Assembly (NCBI RefSeq): GCF_910592395.1
Contig: NC_088321.1
Span: 12,216,001 to 12,280,000 of the forward strand
From: Lineus longissimus
Lineage: Eukaryota > Nemertea > Pilidiophora > Heteronemertea > Lineidae
DNA: 64,000 bases
Direction of reading: 5' to 3'
In this document: positions 1-12,948 of the stretch, one piece after another
Position numbering within the stretch: the stretch's first letter is position 1
How the letters are laid out: every line of letters begins with the position of its first letter
Program-made: the position numbers and the translations under genes
Notes under the pieces: generated by a model
Databases searched by the model: none
What the model was told of the DNA's origin: nothing
What the model saw: the letters and a program-made list of their open reading frames with translations, nothing else

Positions 1-2867
1 GTCACAAAGGCATTGTAGTATGTGTCGCCGACACCACACATAATTTACGAAATGATCAATTCAAAGTTATTGTCCGAAATTATATAGAGATGCATCACAA
101 GAACATCTACAATGTAAGTATAGATGAACTGGAAATCATATGTAAAAGCATTTACTAGTATTCATTCCAACCCTTTGTCCTTTTATGATTATCAGACAGT
201 TATCTTACGGAGTCAAAATTATAGAGAACTTTAAAAAAAATTCCGTCAACGGTGTTTTATATTAATCATGTCCGCCCACCAGCGAATGGACTAACTACAT
301 CAAAGCACAATCAAAGATCCGCAATTCAATCAGCAAGTGTTCGGTTTTGTAGGCTTTCAACTATCGCCTGATCAAAACGTATGGTATGCAATCAGATTTA
401 CTTCCCAAACAGTCGCGCTTAAAGTGCTCAGCATGATGGCCCCACGATCTCGTATGTACTCATATTTCGATCGTATTCTGTATCTCAGCATCGTACACCT
501 CTCGTAAATCCGCAGGGTTCCCAAATCTGTGCATCGAATTCATCTCGTATTAAAAACCTTGACTGCGAAGTCATGCAGAGCAAATTCCCGAAGTCTATCA
601 AAAGGACGAGACCTAGGTGTTTACGTGATTGTGTGAATCCCCATACAATACTACTAGTAAGATTTCAAGAATCATAGTGGATTCTCGTCTTCATAATTCT
701 TTGTATTGATGAGAAAATTGTTCTATATTTGTCTACATTATGTATTTTCTTACCGACATTTCCGGTGTCTTTACTCCTTGAAATATCTCTCACATTGATT
801 TATCATGGATAGGTATTTTCAAAGTTTTAACAAGTCGATCAGGTCGCAGTCATATATTCTTCATTACGCATGCGTACCACGTTTCTAAATAAGATGGAAT
901 GGAAATGGCTATGGTAATTCGTGGAGCAGACGGATATTGCGGTGGGGAGTTTTGATCGCCGATCTTCTATTGTATTCATAATGAAGCGTATACATAACAC
1001 CGGCTAATCAGATCTGCATTCTGACTGGCAACTGGTGACATACCGCCGATCCGTCCGAGCCATTATTTGTATGCACCCGATGGAAAATTTTCTATGAGGT
1101 CTCATAAAATCGTCTTTGGCTGCAGGAAACCAGTGTATCTTGTAATTTAAATGATTGCATTCGGATCTAGGGAAGATTTGGAATGCACTCATCCCTTATT
1201 CGGCCAATCTGATGGGATAGTTTGCTAATTTAGGGTCATTGAAATGATCGTGGATAATACCGATTCAAAAGTAAACAAAGCAGTCTTCTTTGAATGCGGG
1301 CATTCTTTTTGCCTAAAGCTACCTTATTACTGAATCAAATGTTATGAGTGAGATGGCAATCTCTTGGTTAATGTTCGGAGATCCAAACAGAGGCATTAAG
1401 TATTCGTGGTCAGGCGATTTCTTGGCGTAGAAAGGGTTTTTCTGGTGCTCTATTGAAAACTCATCGCCGGGTGCATATAAAATCTGGCATCGGCAGCTCG
1501 TCCGATAGGGAATTGCCCGTCGATTTGGAGGTCTGTGAGTAGCCGGGATGTAAATACATGCGCATAATACTAGAACATACAAGACGTGTTCAAATACTTG
1601 TGCCGCGTATAAGAACCTCACCACACAATGTAGGTTTCCATTTTTCGACTTAAAGTAGTACCCGTACTTGGTGCCTGGTTGAAGAAGCCCGGTCTCTTAG
1701 TCACCGATCAGGTTAGTTTGGAATAGAAATGCCACAAGTGATTTTAAGAAAACATGGCTGTCGCAGATTTGAATAAAATACAATGACAAAGCACTGCTGC
1801 ATGCGCGCGCTGTCACATTCGCGTTATTTGGTACGTTTCCATTAAGTGCTATATTTGCTATAATCCCACTATGCTAATGCAACATCGCCAAGCAAAGATA
1901 ACGCTTTCGTTGGTTCCGTTAGAGTGCAGTGATGCAAACAAATTGATCGAAACAGATTTGGTACAGAGCGTACGACGTCGTAATAACTCAGGTCGAAGTG
2001 AACGAAGAAAGCAAATTAACGCCAAGCAAATGGCCACGAGTCATAATCGGCTCCCCTAATATCGTACATTACTAACCTATGGAGTACCAACCAGACAGGC
2101 CAAGCAAAATATCATATCACATTGACGTCGCTCAGCATGCTGTTGACAGCTAACCAATTAGTTATTTCGAACTGTTTGATCGAGACAGGTTTTGACACAT
2201 AATACAAGTTGGACTAGATATAGCTCCGGGAATGAAAAGGCAAAGGAACTGCTGGCCAATTTGTTCTAACACTTCTTCTGCAGCTGTCAGGGTGTTTGCG
2301 ATGCACTCTAGAGAGTCCGTCCATTTGTGGCAACAGAACGTAATCTGTCCTTAGAGAGTTCCTCGGAGCACTAGCTAGAAATGTGTGGTCAATGAATGCG
2401 GTGACAATAATGACATGTGTCCCTATCTGCGGTGTAACAGTACTCTGTTACAACTACTGTATTCATAATGCTTCATTATTTACGAATACTTTATTGGGTT
2501 TTCAGTTCACTGTTTGTCATCCCCTCTCGCTCTCCCGTAAACAACTTATTCTGTGTGCTCACGTCATCACTAAACGCCGTCACCTGTGGAAGTCCTACGT
2601 ATCCTACGTATCCTACTTGACACTGACAGATAACGGTACGTTGCACGAGAAACCAATACCGATTAGCGAGCAAATAAAATTTGTGCGAAAAAAAGGTGCG
2701 ATGATCCTAACGCTGATGCTCTTTAAACCTGTGATCGAACCCTGAAGAAGTCAATCTCAGCCAACTTGCTAGCCAGAATGGGCATCGGTGGAGCAATTAC
2801 AATAGGCAAACAATAATGACGCGTGACAGTGCTGTAAACTACAATAACTTATATTACTGTCTTCGCT
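1..2867. other. Intergenic DNA, no gene recognised
   Basis: I see only short scattered open frames here, none with a recognisable domain, splice-supported exon or compositional signal. There is no long direct or inverted repeat that I could find by eye. It may hold introns or distal regulatory DNA of a gene outside the window. Confidence 0.5.
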
Positions 2868-3015
2868 CCCTTCGTGCCTAAAAGGGCACTTAAGGCTTCA
2901 ATCATTAGTTTATTCCACATTGTTCGATCGGCAGCCTGTCTGTAGATTTTCTTCAGGTCAGACCAAGCTGCTTCAGCTCCTTCGCTACGGTACGGCGTCT
3001 GCTCTCTTTTGGACG
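2868..3015 (-). pseudogene. Probable LINE reverse-transcriptase C-terminal remnant
   Basis: Read on the minus strand, about 50 codons run open to a TAA at the low-coordinate end, ending in residues such as AADRTMWNKL followed by EALSAL. This W-x2-L, A-D-R-x-x-W pattern resembles the last segment of jockey/CR1-type LINE ORF2 proteins, where an AxDRxxW...L...AL tail is common. Upstream the frame is broken: the lysine/arginine-rich stretch at 2985-3167 lies in another frame. No poly-A or target duplication is obvious. The call rests on motif memory only; a short chance frame is the alternative. Confidence 0.35.
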
Positions 3016-4842
3016 GCCTTCATTTTTTTCCGTAGTCTGGTCTTTGTTTTTTTTCGTCGGCTCTCAGTGTCAATCTGAGTGCAGTCGTTGGGAGTGTGCC
3101 CGGTGGCATTCGGCAAACAACACCCACCCAACTCCAGCGTCCAGCCAGCTACAGTTACGGTAGCCATTTCTACTCCGTCTATTATGATGGTGCCCGGCTA
3201 TTTCCTTTTATATAAAAATAACTCTGGACAGCCCATGTAACTATTAATTGCCGTGATGAAAACACACGATAAATCAATTTGACACACTTGCGTGTCGTCG
3301 ATCTCACGGGAATATAATATGCCACCGTGACTGTTCGTGTATGAAAATTAGAACAGGCAGCAATCAATCAATACTAACACGTCGCTTACCTTGGCCAAAA
3401 GCCGATGAAAGCTAAGGCGGGATTACCGATTACAGTAATGCTAAAACCAATCGCAGTTGGCAAATGTCTCCCTTCTTAAATAAATAACGAAAAACTATAC
3501 CGACTCTCACTTCTTGTAGAATTGACGAAAAATGATACCGACTACAACATGCCGAGTGACCAGCAATAATATATCATAGCGCCTCATCACATCATCAACG
3601 AATTACTTGCTAAAACTTTATGTAGTGTCATGAGGTCGCCCTCTTTTGCAAAATCTGCCTTCGGGCCCATTTTCTCAAGAAAACGTTTGTCACTAACGAC
3701 GAGGCTCATTTTTGCGCCTCAGAAAATGTTTTAGAATATTCTCTTCTTTACTTTTTTTGCGTATCACTTAGATATACAATTTTACAAAGTTCTTAAAATC
3801 TTACCTTACTTACCTTTTTAAACATCAAAGGGAAGAATAAGATATGAAAAGAGAAAATAATGATAATAATGATGATAACAGGAAAAAAAGGTTACATTTG
3901 CAAGTGCTGCTAAAAAAATCCTGAAAAAAAGTTATGGCTCAATGAGCTGACAGCAGCCCGGGTCTTTTACCGTGCTAATGCGAACCCGAAGGATCCAGCG
4001 GAAAGCATGGTAAGAAGAGTAACTTTCATTGCTTAATCAATATGTGTCACTGCAGAAAAAAACAGTTGTTTTCGCTCAAAACGACCTGAAGTAAATGCAG
4101 TGGCTTTTCATGACCTCTTTAAAACGTTTTTTTGCCCCATATATTACATTTATCAAGCCGAGCCTAATACACGGACAATATTGTATTTAAACAAAACCCG
4201 CTTGCACCTTGGCCTAAATTACCCTTGTTCTTCTAAACATATGCAAAGCAGCAGATCTCCCAAACAACCAATTAAGCTGCATGATTACAAAACACTCGTT
4301 ACGGCAAAACACGGTATGTTGTTACCAACTGAGCATGCTCGTACCTGATATATGCAGTAAGCAAGGTACTTCCTGCGTACTGCTATTCACTGTCCCTCCT
4401 GATCTCGATTTTTAACTCGACGCAACAGTACGGGTCGTATTGTCCAGTGGAGATACAATACGATGACGGTATTAACGGCTTTATTTGATACGCATATTAA
4501 CTAACGGCAATCAATTCGTACAGTCTATTGACTTTAGAGACTCGCCGGTGTACCGTTGCTCATTATATTGCTACTGGCGATGCCATCAGCATCGCAGGAC
4601 AGTGACCTTCTTGTGAAGGATGATCGGGAAAAGATTGCATCGCCCGGTAACTTAGGATCCATATCTTCCCCGGGTTCTGTCTTCCCCGTGTTCGGGATCT
4701 CCTAAACGATATATGACACCAAATGCATGGTCTTTTTCTTCTTAAATACATGGTGTAAGTCAGATATTGGAGTTGATGATAGGGATGATGTTTGTTCTTG
4801 GGGTTATAGAGACATGGGGTAATCTATAGAGATGAGATTAGA
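3016..4842. other. Intergenic DNA, no gene recognised
   Basis: AT-rich sequence with A/T homopolymer runs and a short TGATAATAATGATGATAA-like microsatellite near 3858-3880. No supported gene seen. Confidence 0.45.
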
Positions 4843-4981
4843 GTTTCTTCACGTGACGTCACGACGTGACGTTTTGACGGCCACCTGCCAATGCATTTCC
4901 TTTACGTCGTGACCACGTGTTACGGCCAATATGGCAGTGCAAAACAATTGGCAATGTCATCATGTGACGTCAGTGAAGAAC
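4843..4981. mobile_element. Short MITE-like element carrying CRE (TGACGTCA-like) sites
   Basis: A left end beginning GTTTCTTCACGTGACGTCAC at 4843 is mirrored by a right end whose reverse complement begins GTTCTTCACTGACGTCAC (ending 4981). This gives imperfect terminal inverted repeats of about 20 bp around a 139-bp unit. The ends contain TGACGTCA cores, the consensus CREB/ATF site, and CACGTG E-box-like sequence occurs inside. No clear target-site duplication was found, so the superfamily is not assigned. Confidence 0.45.
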
Positions 4982-7466
4982 CCTTATAGGTTCAGGGTTA
5001 GGAACGGTACAGTCCACTTGTAAAGGATCAACCGTCAGCGTCAAAGCCGATGCATTTATTCGACGCGGAACTAAAATGTCTTGAACATTCTCGCTTGTCC
5101 TAACCCGAGTTGATGGCCCGTGTTATTCTTGACACACAACTGAGCCATCTGAGCCTGCAATCAATTAGTCACAACTCGCCCGAAACCCGCCCTCTTTGAA
5201 GCTGGTTCTGGTTAAAAAATAGGCTAAACGTGTAATACCCGCCAGCTCTGCTGCCACTAGTAATTGACTTAGAGGTAAAACTGACATTCACCTAACATAC
5301 TTAAATGAAACTACCCACCATCTATCTATTCTACGCATCGGATGAATTATGTATGTGCCTCAAGGATCAACGCAGAGAGAAAGTCAACGATTTTCCACTC
5401 AGATCACGTATCCTGGCGAATCAATTAAACACTGACCACTTCGTGAAACAGGACATTCAATAAATTCAAAGGCGAAGTTCAGGATGCGACGCCGCCAGAT
5501 AGACTAATTAGAGTTCCTTTGCTGAGAGGAATCTGAGCTCGATATTCCGTGAAACATTCGCAAACGTAAAAGGTTGCGAATCGGTTTCAACTTAACTTGC
5601 TGTAGCGTTTGCTGCCGGAATTTAATGGTAGATAAAAAGTGTTGGAACAATCACACTTAATAGCGCTTTGGCGAAAATCGCCAACATACATGTACAACGC
5701 TCATGAAAATCTCACATATATATTTCAAATATGCAGCTCACATTTGTTTTTCATCGAGCTGATGATATACATAGAGGATTTCCCAATTCTCAAAAACTAT
5801 TTACTTTGGATCTTTCGTTTTGACGAAATATCTCTACGGGAGCGTATTTGTGTCGGCCAAAAAAACTTCAAAGGTTGTTCAAAAAAGACCCAAAACCTTT
5901 TATTTCTGAATCTAAGCCAGCACCACGTGGTCGTTTTTTTTCTGCACGGGATGCACCTAAAATACAATGAACCCAATGGACATCACGTGTATCATTCCCC
6001 AAGGCTTGAAATTGCTTGATACGAACCGTCGTGTTGTAGCCTAAAATTGTAGGTCAAGACAGATGAAACATTTCAAGGGACGACCCGAGTCCTTTATATT
6101 CAAACGGCGTAATGAACTGAATTATGTACCACACGTACTTTCTGTTTGCGAGAGGGTCCTCACAGTCCCTTCATTAGATTTCTAATACATGTACGTATGG
6201 TAGTTTGCTGGTGATCACAAAACAAGCAAACAAAAAATTATTAGTGTTTATTGCTCGGAAATGCTGATTAAATAACTGATAAATCACAACCTCCATATGG
6301 GCGCCAGGTGGTGATTCTCGGCTACGTCACGTTTTTTCCGTTCCGGGAAGGCTACCAGTACAGGGACCTGCACTTAAAATGTACGCAATGTATGACAAGA
6401 CCATTTTATGAAGACATAGGGATTTTTTTGCCAATTATTATAATGGTTTATGTATCATTTTTTTCATCTGTGAAGATTTCCTGCCTATGTCTCCATGAGA
6501 AAGGCACCGCTAAAGAAATTCCGTATGTCAACGTGTACAGAGGAATTTTGCGCAATGACGAAATGCCGTAACGTCGAAAGCTGGTGGGACGTAGCCGATG
6601 GACACCTGATGGGCGCGATCCGTGGAGAGATTCCGTCCGAATTGGCGCATAATGGGCCCGACACACACGCGTACACCTTGACGACAATACGGCGCCTCAA
6701 TCAGGCTACCTGATATCGCTGAGACGAGGCAATAGGTATGTAGTGCCTCTCGAGATGTCTACGGGGGAAATTAAAGTATTGAGGGGATGCCATGTTCCAC
6801 AATACTCGATGGTAATGGATAACGTTGCTTCCACTGTAGTTTAAGAATTGTTTTTTTTAAATCTCCAAATAACAATCACAACTCCGTGTAGGACCATGTG
6901 GAAATATCCAGTATTGTATGTTCCATGCGCTCGATAAGATACCGCCATGTAGTGCAATGACATTCAGAAGCCGACCCACCAATCTGTCAATTAGCAAGAT
7001 GGTCTAGACGACTTTGCTGTCATGAGTGCATTCCCTGAACGCATGTAACGGCTTTGTTAGTTTGCGCCCCACTGCACGATCAAACATCCAAACAAAGCAT
7101 TTCGTTCTGTGATTACAGTCGCCCTGTAGAATTCAGTCACGATCGGTTTCAGTGGAGGAAAAAGGCGCTCGTATTGCAATACTGTTTGGTAATTCCGATG
7201 GAGAGACTCCTATCCTTGTGATTTTCTTAGACATATGCTGAGGCTGAGGGTGATATGACAGTGCTGTGCAATTGGATACACTGAATGGAGATGAAATACG
7301 ATGGCCTGGGCCGCTTTTGTAAACAAAGACAATATCTCCTTTTGTGTGACAAGGGCTCGAGTTGCAATCCTCCTCTGTAAATTACGAACATGATATATCA
7401 AGCTGGCTGTTTTAAATGACAAGATAAAGAAAGACAAAGGAAGTTAAAGAATGCTGGGCAATGCAT
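4982..7466. other. Intergenic DNA, no gene recognised
   Basis: Contains open frames up to 126 codons (5639-6019, plus strand), but their composition is cysteine/histidine/phenylalanine-rich and unlike a folded domain, and I found no splice or homology support. Nothing else stands out. Confidence 0.4.
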
Positions 7467-7895
7467 CAGTAGGAGGCTCTTTACTATTTCTCAACGGTTT
7501 CTCTAACTTTTTCCTGATTTATCCGACAAAAGTCCGATACAGTCCGACTTTTCCCTGAATGGTCGGTTTCTATAGAAAACGTGCGAAAAATACTACGGCT
7601 TCCCAAAATAGAGTATTAGCGATCAAAGACCTATGTTGAATGGTGTTAATGAGGAGACCTACACGAATATTAGTATTCTCACTTAGGGTCACTCTGAGTG
7701 TTTTCCTCACACCTCATTAACCCCATTCAACATAGGCCTTTGATCTGTATTGCCCTAATTTGGAAAGCCCTGATATTTCTCACAGGTTCTTAAGAAATCC
7801 AACCTTTTAGGGCAAAGGTCGGACAATGTCGGACTTTAGTCGGCTAAATCAAGGAAGTTTAAGAACTTTAACAAGTCGAAAAAGGCCTCCTAGTG
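7467..7895. mobile_element. Foldback MITE, family 1, copy 1
   Basis: The ends CAGTAGGAGGC (7467) and GCCTCCTAGTG (to 7895) are inverted repeats. The subterminal regions also pair: AAAAGTCCGA...GTCCGACTTT near 7527-7550 faces GTCGGACAATGTCGGACTTT near 7820-7840, and the inner CCTATGTTGAATGG faces CCATTCAACATAGG. The element is therefore almost entirely palindromic, about 429 bp. A related 398-bp copy lies at 20942-21339, which supports a mobile family. Target duplications are not clear. No coding capacity. Confidence 0.7.
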
Positions 7896-9344
7896 ATGTA
7901 CTCCACAGGAAACTGCTTTGGCGGAATTTAGGAGGTACTCTATCAGCGGACCTAAAAAACTTGCGGGTCAATTACACTTTTCAGAGTGACACAGAGCCGT
8001 GCACTCTTGGCATCAATTCACAAAGTAAATGAACAAAGATGACGTACAATATGTATTTTAACTGGAAACACTGAGAATTGCTTTAAAACTAAAATAAAGA
8101 TCCTGACTTTTAAAGCTTTTCTCAAAATGTTCGAAAATCACCAAATAAGAAAGTGAATCGAATGTTTAGTTTGCAACATATGTGAAGTGGTCAGTTGATG
8201 AAGTCTTGGAGATACGATTAGTCCGGGAGCTGAGCGACTTTTATTCAACATGGAGGCTACAAATGATTTTAATGCGTTGTGGGATAGAGTAACCACAGAA
8301 ACCCAGTTCTTAAGTTTTTCCTGTGGTGGGTGTAGGATATTGAGGGGTTAGAATTTTTGTTAAATGTCTTCATCATTGGACCACCAATGGAGCTCTGTAC
8401 AGGAGCATAAGCATCAATGTACACGTAAATCTTGAACGATGGATTTAGACCCTATAAATGTATTACCAACAGATAAAAACATGGTGCCTCTGAGTGAGAT
8501 AAGCATGTTTTCATTTGTTCTTAAGTGGCAGTCTGGTTGGAAAATACCTGTTTATGTATTTTGCCTTGATTTCCATAGAAACCAGTTTAAAACATAATTT
8601 CCTGTCACGTATCAAAAGGAGGCTTCCTCTATCCCACAATACATTAAAATCATTTTGTAGCCTTTGTATTGAATAAAATCCGCTCAGCCCCAGGGCTGGA
8701 CGTTCAAAAATATATTGAAAATTTATTCTGAAACTCGTAGTTATTTTGATTCAGTTTAATTATTGGAAGATTTAATTAACGAGATTTAAGAAGTGAAACT
8801 GCGCACTGATAATTTTAGAACTTTAGACGTATGATCAAAATAGCAAACAATGTTTTGCTCAGATTTACACAGAATAAAAGGGTTTTCGTAAACATGACTT
8901 CAAAGATAATACTTCAGCTGATACAGGTTGTATTTTCGGGTTATGCATGTGGACACTACAACACTGCACAGAGGCATGCATTAAATTCGCTCAGCCGTAT
9001 ATTTTAGAGTTGGTTCATCAGATAAACCAAACTTCGGCTTTGAAGTAAAGAACGTAGTTTTTGGTGTAGCAATAAATATATCGTACACAGGATTGATTTA
9101 TATTGCTTGATATTGCTGCTTCATTGCATCTTACGTGAAATGACAATAACGACAACAATTTCTCTCGGAGGTCCTCTAATCAATTCTCTATTTGAAACAA
9201 CGACAACATTTTTTGACGTGGTGTAATCATTAGTTTGTTTTTACACAAGGTAATGGAATGAGTTTAGGTCCTGAAAACGACGACTTTTACACGTATTATC
9301 GGACATAATCATTTACACCTATGAATGCAACATGACATGACCTG
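7896..9344. other. Upstream intergenic region of the GPCR gene
   Basis: No gene recognised. A region around 8260-8700 contains loosely inverted sequence (CAACATGGAGGCTACAAATGATTTTAATG-like near 8248 against CATTAAAATCATTTTGTAGCC near 8643), suggesting another degraded foldback element. Any promoter of the GPCR gene should lie in the right part, but I see no TATA box that I would trust. Confidence 0.35.
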
Positions 9345-11738
9345 ATGGAGCACAGTAGTCACTATCCAACTGCACCTGGAAACAAAGAAAATGATGATCT
9401 CTGCGGACTCCAACTATTTTATCATATTACAACTCACTATCTCTGGATTGTTCCAGTGGTCTCAGGAATCCCCGGAAACTGCGTCACAATATCAATAGCC
9501 AATAGAAAGCAGAATGCCAATTTGCCTCCGTGTGTTTATATGTCCGCAATGGCCGTCGCCGATACGTTGTTTCTTGTGATGCAGCTCTGCTTTATAACAA
9601 TTATTCTTATCGGTTTCCCGGGACTTGGAGATGAAATTCCTTATTTTAGAGAGTATGTGTTCAAGTGAGTAGACAGGGACCAATTGAGGGCTATGGTGCT
9701 TAATATGTCTTGTGTGTTTCACGAGTTTAGTTAGTGGAAGTAATGCGGTGGACATAATAGTCACCACTAAAATTCCCGCAATCGAGCGAAGCTGCTCCCT
9801 GCAATTTAAATCGAATGTGACATAACTGCTCGCTTGGGGTGGACATTACAGGTACTTGCAACATCATTGCTGCTTTCAGCTACTTGCAATCATTTTTAAA
9901 ACCAGCGATTCCGGTTTAATTACCCGCAGACGCTATGTATTTTGTCACATGTAGCAGGGATTATATTATTAGCGCAGATAGCAGCAATTTGTACTGCAGT
10001 TATTTGCGATGCCGCCATGACAGCATGACGTCATGACACAGAACATTTGAAATCCTAGAATAATTTCTGGTCGCTGTGCATAAGGGGCAGCATGAGAAAC
10101 CAATGTTGATTATTGATTTGTGTCATTATTTAATCATTGATGCGGATTAGGAATTAGTGGCCTAACCATGAATAATATTAGAAATATGTTATTTCATCTT
10201 TATATGGAATTTGGAATAAAACAGAGAAGTAGGTATTTAACAACACCTTCAGCACCAAGCATGTGGTGTTTAGTTAGGTCTTATGGGATTCTATGATTGG
10301 AAAGGCGTTAATTTAGAACTTCCTTCTTTTGGGTGTAAACTAAGCAACGATATCTTGCCTTTTCCTGGTAGATGCCAGTTGAAACTCTCGCAGCAGTCTG
10401 ATAACCGATCAGTTACCGATGCTCCATGAGTCTACAACTTTAAAAAAATATGAAATCACTTGAGCTTTTGTGTATTTAGCCAATTTTCTATTCTAGAATT
10501 TCTTGCTTTTGGGTCTACACAACCGCAATGTTATCAGGACTGTTTCTAGCAGAAATGTCCGTCGATAGATTCATAGCCGTCAGGTTCCCCATGGCTGCTC
10601 CGAGAATCTGCACCATGTCTAGGACCAAGATGGTGGTTATCATCACAACTGTAGTCATCGTTATTGTGAACCTTAATAAATTCTTTACTCATGAGTATTT
10701 AAAGAACGAAAAGACTGGTGAGTATTATCAAGGAAATTTCGTAGTACTTCCATGGTATTATTTCATTACGTTTTCCTCACACTTATGGTTAACTCCGAGA
10801 TTTGACCTCATCCAATGTTTGGCCTAGCATACTTAAGTACAAATCGAGACTATCAAATGTTTTATTGGGTAAAAACAAGATCATTCATATTTGGGATTAA
10901 CTAATCCGTTGGCCACTGGCATCTGCCAATCAATGACCAGCTTTCTTGAGTCAATTCAAAAAAACGTCAGAAAGCTAGTTGTTATAAAGATGCATTTAAA
11001 GGCGAATTGTAAAGTTTCCAAAAGCATCGCAGGAGATTGTTGTTTTACCTGTGTGTTTTTTTCTTGACTAGCCATTTGCTGGACAATTACTTTAGTGCAG
11101 TATTGTGTAACTATCTTTGCCGTGCAAATCGACAACATTTATTTTGGCTAGGATTGGCGTACCATTTGTAATTACAACTGCTCTTCTATCGGTATTTCTC
11201 CTTTTATGCAGGATATGAAGTCCTTCTAATTCATGTCGAAAACTCTCCAATTGCTGAATTATTCGTCGCATGGTTTCAACTTCTATTAGGCGCATTTTTG
11301 CCATTCGTCATCATTTCCTGCTGCAACGTCGTCATTATCATCACAGTTAAACTCGCTTCTAGAAATAGAACCATCATGGAGCAGGGCCGAGTTCAACGGA
11401 AAAGGAAGGAGAACGATTTGACGCGCATGCTCATTTTTGTCAGTGTTGCGTACATCGTGACGTCAATTCCGCTCCGGCTATACTATCTAGTGATGAACGC
11501 TCCAGCGATATCAGAAATGTATGATATGAAAGATCAATATTGGATTTTGAGGTACAATGTTCAAAATGAGTTTTTGATTGACGTTTGGATGTGCAATCAC
11601 GCGTTTAATTTCTATTTATATTGTCTGGGTGGTGGGTCGCGTTACAGGAGAGACGCTGTGGAGATATTTGAAGGGCTTTTTTCTTGTTGTGGCAAAAAGA
11701 AGTCAGCAGCAGCTATCAAAATGGAAACTACCTCATAA
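9345..11738 (+). CDS. Class A (rhodopsin-like) G protein-coupled receptor, 3 exons, 355 aa
   Basis: Seven-transmembrane receptor, probably for a peptide ligand, acting at the plasma membrane. Exons 9345-9664, 10497-10717 and 11212-11738 join in frame (phases 2 and 1) at AA|gtgagt...ctag|A and G|gtgagt...gcag|GA boundaries. An in-frame TGA lies just upstream of the ATG. TM1 holds GIPGN (N45), TM2 MAVAD (D73), TM3 ends in DRF (residues 130-132) in place of DRY, TM5 has an LP kink, TM6 keeps a proline in TSIP, and TM7 reads NHAFNFYLYC instead of NPxxY. A C-terminal FSCCGKKK suggests palmitoylation. This TM7 style is common in expanded lophotrochozoan FMRFamide/TRH-receptor-like families. Odd points: the usual TM3 cysteine (25 residues before DRF's R) and an ECL2 cysteine are both absent, as is the TM4 tryptophan. 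The ligand is unknown; expression is not tested. Confidence 0.85.
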
Positions 11739-11843
11739 AATCAAGTATGATTGTATAGTTCGTGGCCACTAGCCATTGATAAAATACTGTCATAATGCGA
11801 AGAAGGATTTGGCGTCTTAAATCGATTGCGCGCATAAACCGCT
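11739..11843 (+). other. GPCR 3' flank / probable 3' UTR
   Basis: Sequence directly after the TAA. No AATAAA signal is seen before the hairpin that follows, so transcription may continue through it. Confidence 0.3.
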
Positions 11844-11906
11844 AATATCGAAGTCGTATTCCTATTCGTGCCGATTTCTTACGAATAGGAATACGACTTC
11901 AATATT
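11844..11906. repeat. Perfect-stem hairpin just 3' of the GPCR gene
   Basis: GAAGTCGTATTCCTATTCGT at 11850-11869 is perfectly complementary to 11881-11900, with an 11-nt loop. Six more positions outside (AATATC/AATATT) pair except one. Weaker pairing continues outward (GGCGTCTTAA near 11811 against its inverse near 11928-11937), giving an overall palindrome of about 140 bp. It resembles either a pre-miRNA-type hairpin or the core of a small foldback MITE; the sequence does not decide between them. Confidence 0.6.
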
Positions 11907-11950
11907 CATGATATGAGAGCAAAATGGATTAAAGACGCTGATTCTTTTTA

Positions 11951-12948
11951 CCACGTGTGATGGTTTTCCAGGAGTGGAAACCATTCATCAAATCATTTAA
12001 ATCGCGGTTGTCCATTGGTTGCTGCTACTCGCTCTCGGAGTTTGAGTCGGAGTGGGAGTCGGAATGGTGCTGATCCTCGCTAATGGCGTCCGAGTCACAT
12101 CTAAGTGTTGGCTCGTAGAGTTTGTTGTGTGATTTACTAGCCCCTCTCGTGCAAATTGTTCCAATGCGAGCTAAGCGAATATTGTAATTAGCAAAAACGT
12201 TCGTTGATGAGTCACATCTATTGCCTTAGTGAGAGGTGTCAATATGAGCCGTGTGTTAATAACTTTCGAACAAATACTCTATATACCTGCTCGATCCAGC
12301 TATAAGATCAATGTATTTCTGACCGCTGTAATGTTTTTGGTTTTACCCATTATTTTAGCCATGCTCTAGGGAACTTGAGCGGAGGAATCAAAAATAATCG
12401 TATTTACATGTCTTTCAACAGACTCGAAAACGTGCAAATGGGAAGGATATTAAGGCAAATAGACAAATACATGTATATACTTGTCTAAAAATAGGGTCTC
12501 ATGGCTACAAAGTTCGAAGCAGAGAATTCTTGACTGGATCAAGCCGAGCCACTAGACCACAACGGCTCCAAGTGATCATGGAAAAGCTTTCTAGCGACTC
12601 TAGCTGTATACAGACAAGGAGCTGTGCGCCTTTGGGACATTTTTGAAATATAGGCATTCCATCCCCAATTGCTCTATTAACAACAACGTACTCACGCGAT
12701 TTATCAAAGATTTTCCTTCCACAAAGAAAATGTAACAATCCTTAATCAGATTAGTTCCAAATGTCAGCAATCCCAACAGGAATTATCTGAACGGACAGCT
12801 AACACCCACGCGGAGTAAACTTATACACTTTGAAATATCGGAGAGAAACAACAGGCCATCTGCTACATGAACCGCTAAGGAGAAATTTTCTGACGATCGA
12901 AATTCCAAATATCATATATATATTTTAGTCACTGATTGTATGATATTA
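11951..12948. other. Intergenic DNA, no gene recognised
   Basis: Contains a short imperfect repeat of GAGTNGGAGT type near 12038-12062. No supported gene. Confidence 0.4.

Noticed and set aside
5639-6019. 126-codon plus-strand ORF
   Set aside because: Composition is unlike a folded protein and there is no supporting signal; consistent with chance in AT-rich DNA.
6485-6713. Overlapping ORFs of 71-79 codons on both strands
   Set aside because: Mutual shadows without domain evidence.
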